NCBI GenBank assembly: GCA_019410445.1
Contig: DXSO01000070.1
Coordinates: forward strand, 581-8,778
DNA: 8,198 nt
Origin: Sutterella sp.
Lineage (GTDB): Bacteria; Pseudomonadota; Gammaproteobacteria; Burkholderiales; Burkholderiaceae_F
Reading direction: 5' to 3'
In this document: positions 6,622 to 8,198 of the stretch, in pieces
Numbering within the stretch: the first letter of the stretch is position 1
Layout of the letters: the number at the start of each line of letters is the position of its first letter
Made by a program: the position numbers and the translations under genes
The notes under the pieces: generated by a model
What the model saw: only the letters and a program-made list of their open reading frames with translations
Told to the model about the DNA's origin: nothing
Database searches by the model: none

Positions 6622-6646
6622 CAGGAACGAAAAATTCCTGTAGAAT
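6618..6646 (+). promoter_or_regulatory. Candidate sigma-70 promoter for ihfA
   Basis: CTAACA (6618-6623, four of six matches to TTGACA) and TAGAAT (6641-6646, five of six matches to TATAAT) are 17 bases apart. The -35 overlaps the pheT stop codon. Transcription would start near 6653, about 33 bases before the ihfA ATG at 6686. This would uncouple ihfA from pheST, as the internal ihfA promoter does in E. coli. No experimental support. Confidence 0.5.
6621..6641. repeat. Inverted repeat inside the ihfA promoter
   Basis: ACAGGAA (6621-6627) and TTCCTGT (6635-6641) are perfect seven-base inverted arms around a seven-base centre. They fill the spacer between the candidate -35 and -10 of ihfA and touch both boxes. 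No T-run follows, so a terminator is unlikely. An operator is the natural reading, but no regulator is known. Confidence 0.5.
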
Positions 6647-6685
6647 GCGACACCCTTTTGATTTAACTTGAAAAAAACAAGAAAG

Positions 6686-7060
6686 ATGGATAATCAAAGC
6701 TCTATTAGCGGCTCGCTTGATGCAATGTTCCCCAACACGGAAGGTACGATGCCGACGCTTACCAAGATGCATTTCATTGAAATGCTCAAGGAACATGTTG
6801 GTTTGTCCCGTGCTGAAGCCAATGAGGTGGTTGAGTCGATTTTCGAAGAGATGCAAACTGCCCTTGCTCAGGGACGAGAAATCAAGCTTGCCAATTTCGG
6901 CACTTTCAGCACGCGCGACAAGCAAGCTCGCCCCGGACGCAATCCTCGTACGGGAACTCCCTATGAGATCAGCGCTCGTCGAGTGGTTACTTTCCTGCCG
7001 GCACCGTTTATGCGCGATGCCGTAGCTGGATATAACGGTCCGATGCTTAACGAAGACTGA
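6686..7060 (+). CDS. ihfA: Integration host factor alpha subunit
   Basis: IHF is a heterodimer that bends DNA sharply at specific sites and assists promoters, replication and recombination. The HU/IHF fold is clear from PTLTKMHFIEML through GLSRAEANEVVESIFEEM and IKLANFGTF to the DNA-gripping arm RPGRNPRTG and ISARRVVTFLP. Starting at ATG 6686 gives 124 residues, about 25 more than E. coli IhfA (99). The extra N-terminus (MDNQSSISGSLDAMFPN) resembles the extended form I recall in Burkholderiales. ATG 6749 would give 103 residues starting MPTLTK and has GGAAGG four bases upstream, so it is a real alternative. The TTG at 6668 is unlikely. The partner ihfB is not in the window. Family certain; start uncertain. 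Confidence 0.93.
   Translation: MDNQSSISGSLDAMFPNTEGTMPTLTKMHFIEMLKEHVGLSRAEANEVVESIFEEMQTALAQGREIKLANFGTFSTRDKQARPGRNPRTGTPYEISARRVVTFLPAPFMRDAVAGYNGPMLNED
6692..6704 (+). promoter_or_regulatory. Candidate IHF-binding site at the start of ihfA
   Basis: AATCAAAGCTCTA fits the IHF consensus WATCARNNNNTTR with one mismatch (C for the first T of TTR). An A-rich stretch lies 5' of it, with seven A at 6671-6677, as is common at strong IHF sites. Its place just inside the gene and downstream of the candidate promoter would suit autoregulation. The motif is degenerate, so chance is possible. Confidence 0.35.
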
Positions 7061-7085
7061 AAAATAGGCTAACAAGAGCGCATCC

Positions 7086-7131
7086 GATCCGCTAAACTTC
7101 ACAGGCTAAACACCGCGTGCGGTTTCGGATC
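7086..7131 (+). ncRNA. Structured region in the ihfA 3' untranslated stretch
   Basis: GATCCG (7086-7091) pairs with CGGATC (7126-7131), and AAAC (7094-7097) with GTTT (7122-7125) across a two-base bulge. A small ACCGC/GCGGT hairpin (7112-7123) competes with it. GCTAAAC occurs twice, 14 bases apart (7091 and 7105). The terminator follows ten bases later. A stem followed by a terminator could be a 3'-derived small RNA or simply mRNA 3'-end structure. It does not fold as a tRNA. Confidence 0.3.
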
Positions 7132-7141
7132 AACAATTCTT

Positions 7142-7181
7142 AAAAACCGACGCACATGTTCCGATGTTCGTCGGTTTTTTT
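7142..7181 (+). terminator. Strong intrinsic terminator between ihfA and the MerR-like gene
   Basis: AAAAACCGACG (7142-7152) pairs with CGTCGGTTTTT (7169-7179). After one mismatch, ACAT (7154-7157) pairs with ATGT (7164-7167) around a six-base loop. The T-run covers 7175-7181. The A-run before the stem also makes it usable in reverse. It ends only 23 bases before the ATG of the next gene. Confidence 0.88.
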
Positions 7182-7204
7182 ATTGCCCACAGAAAGAAGT
7201 TCAC

Positions 7205-8086
7205 ATGAGCGACAGCATTCACTCCGGTCGTTTTTATTCGCTGCAGGAAGTTTCGGCTCAATGCGGCCTTGCCCCGTACATTCTCCGTTATTGGGAGTTG
7301 CATTTCCCGGAATTGACCGCCGACAATTCCAAGCCCAAACATATGTACAACGCGTCGGATATTTCGCTCATCAATCGCATTAAAAAGTTGCTCTACGTTG
7401 AGCATCTTACGATCGAGCAGGCGAAATCCAGACTAAAGCAGGAAATGGCTTTTCCTGTTGATTATTCGGTCAACCAGACGAAAGAAAACGCAGTTGATCC
7501 GCAGGAAAATACCGAGCAGACGCAGCAAACAGAACAAACAGATGCTATGGGGCAGGAACAGCCTGAGTCTATGGCGGTAGATCAGAATCAGCAGATTGTC
7601 GCACAAGCCGTATCGCAGGCTCAGCCGTGTTGTGCTCCGGAAGCGACATCAGTGCCGGAAGTAAATGCAGCGTCGCCATCGGTGCCTGAGGATGAAATCC
7701 ATCGTGTTGCGGCTGAAGAGTTGGCTGCTTTGCGCGGAGAAGTGCAGTCACTTCGAGCCCAGGTTGAAGAGGAACATGGCAAGGCTGAGAATGCCAAAGA
7801 ACTTTTGTCAGCTGAGGTGGCAAAAGTCTTGGCGCTTACGCAAACTCTTCAACAAGAGCGTAGCCGAACCGAAAGTGTTCAAGCTGAACTTGCAGCTTCT
7901 CAGCAGCAAATTGCGGATCTGAAGGGTAAGTTGGCAGAGCTCGAGCAACTCTCAGCTCAGGGGCAGAGCGCTTGCGAAGCTGAACTTGCAAATCTGCGTG
8001 CTGAGAATGTTGCGCTGAAAGGAAAAGTCGCCGCTTTTGTGGAACAGCTTCGAGAGCTTTCTTCGGTGCTGACAAAAGTGCACTGA
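7205..8086 (+). CDS. MerR-family transcriptional regulator with extended coiled-coil tail
   Basis: The N-terminus is a winged helix-turn-helix of the MerR type: YSLQEVSAQCGLAPYILRYW (11-30), then the wing around KHMYNASDISLINRIKKLL (45-63) and LTIEQAKSRL (68-77). A MerR-like gene directly after ihfA is common in proteobacteria, with no settled function and no fixed name. Those proteins are usually around 110-140 residues; this one has 293. Residues about 85-163 are a low-complexity linker rich in Gln, Glu, Thr and Pro, with a Cys pair at 142-143. Residues about 164-290 are Ala, Glu, Leu and Gln rich with heptad-like spacing (ELAALRGEVQSLRAQVEEE), a probable long coiled coil. No metal- or drug-binding domain is seen. 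It likely dimerises through the coil; target and signal are unknown. The terminator just upstream leaves little room for a promoter. Confidence 0.88.
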   Translation: MSDSIHSGRFYSLQEVSAQCGLAPYILRYWELHFPELTADNSKPKHMYNASDISLINRIKKLLYVEHLTIEQAKSRLKQEMAFPVDYSVNQTKENAVDPQENTEQTQQTEQTDAMGQEQPESMAVDQNQQIVAQAVSQAQPCCAPEATSVPEVNAASPSVPEDEIHRVAAEELAALRGEVQSLRAQVEEEHGKAENAKELLSAEVAKVLALTQTLQQERSRTESVQAELAASQQQIADLKGKLAELEQLSAQGQSACEAELANLRAENVALKGKVAAFVEQLRELSSVLTKVH

Positions 8087-8119
8087 TGTATGCGTATGAA
8101 AAAGGCGTCCCAAAATGAA

Positions 8120-8147
8120 CTGTCCCCACTTTGTGAGACAGGTTTTT
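8120..8147 (+). terminator. Possible weak terminator after the MerR-like gene
   Basis: CTGTC (8120-8124) pairs with GACAG (8137-8141); inside it CAC (8127-8129) pairs with GTG (8133-8135) around TTT. Five T follow at 8143-8147. The stem is short and interrupted, so it would be weak, but its place 33 bases after the stop suits a terminator. Confidence 0.4.
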
Positions 8148-8198
8148 AACTAAGCGCGGATCAAACCTAATGAACTGCCGCTTCCCTAAATTGTTTTG
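8148..8198. other. Window end with no recognisable gene
   Basis: No start codon with a convincing coding stretch or RNA gene is seen. AATGAACTG at 8169-8177 repeats the same nine bases at 8114-8122, 55 bases earlier. Whether this belongs to a mobile-element end or to the promoter of the next gene cannot be told from what is visible. Confidence 0.4.

Noticed and set aside
7061..7204. tRNA gene in the ihfA-MerR gap
   Set aside because: The stem at 7086-7131 has no cloverleaf, no T-loop sequence (GGTTCRA) and no proper acceptor stem.

Overview
The window is one co-oriented block of translation genes from a proteobacterium, most likely a betaproteobacterium of the order Burkholderiales. A gut-type Sutterellaceae relative would fit the middling GC content, but that is a guess. 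The order, all on the plus strand, is thrS (3' part), infC, rpmI, rplT, pheS, pheT, ihfA and a MerR-family regulator. This layout is well known from beta- and gammaproteobacteria. The ihfA product carries an N-terminal extension of the kind I recall from Burkholderiales, which supports the assignment.

Region by region: positions 2-1603 hold threonyl-tRNA synthetase, lacking about 107 N-terminal residues that lie before the window. A structured 110-base spacer follows. Then comes infC (1714-2235), which begins with the rare codon ATA, so the first ordinary ATG (1828) is not the real start. A 146-base leader with two strong hairpins precedes rpmI (L35) and rplT (L20). Between rplT and pheS lie an intrinsic terminator, a second hairpin just before it, and a 28-base inverted repeat. 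pheS and pheT, the two subunits of phenylalanyl-tRNA synthetase, form a tight pair. ihfA (IHF alpha subunit) has its own candidate promoter in the pheT-ihfA gap and a candidate IHF site at its start. A strong terminator separates ihfA from the MerR-like gene, which has an unusually long glutamine-rich linker and coiled-coil tail. The last 112 bases hold no recognisable gene, only a weak terminator-like hairpin and a short direct repeat.

Functionally, the genes supply aminoacyl-tRNAs for Thr and Phe, initiation factor 3 and two 50S proteins. IHF and the MerR-like protein are DNA-binding passengers at the 3' end. The regulation expected by analogy with E. coli is IF3 autocontrol through a rare start codon, L20 feedback on the rpmI leader, a pheS upstream control region and IHF autoregulation. 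Each has a plausible physical counterpart here, with different local sequences.

I see no mobile element, CRISPR array, tRNA, rRNA or defence system, and no evidence of a wholly new system. The points most worth a second look are the ATA start of infC, the rpmI leader RNA, the possible alternative hairpins before pheS, the ihfA promoter with its internal inverted repeat, and the extended MerR-like protein.
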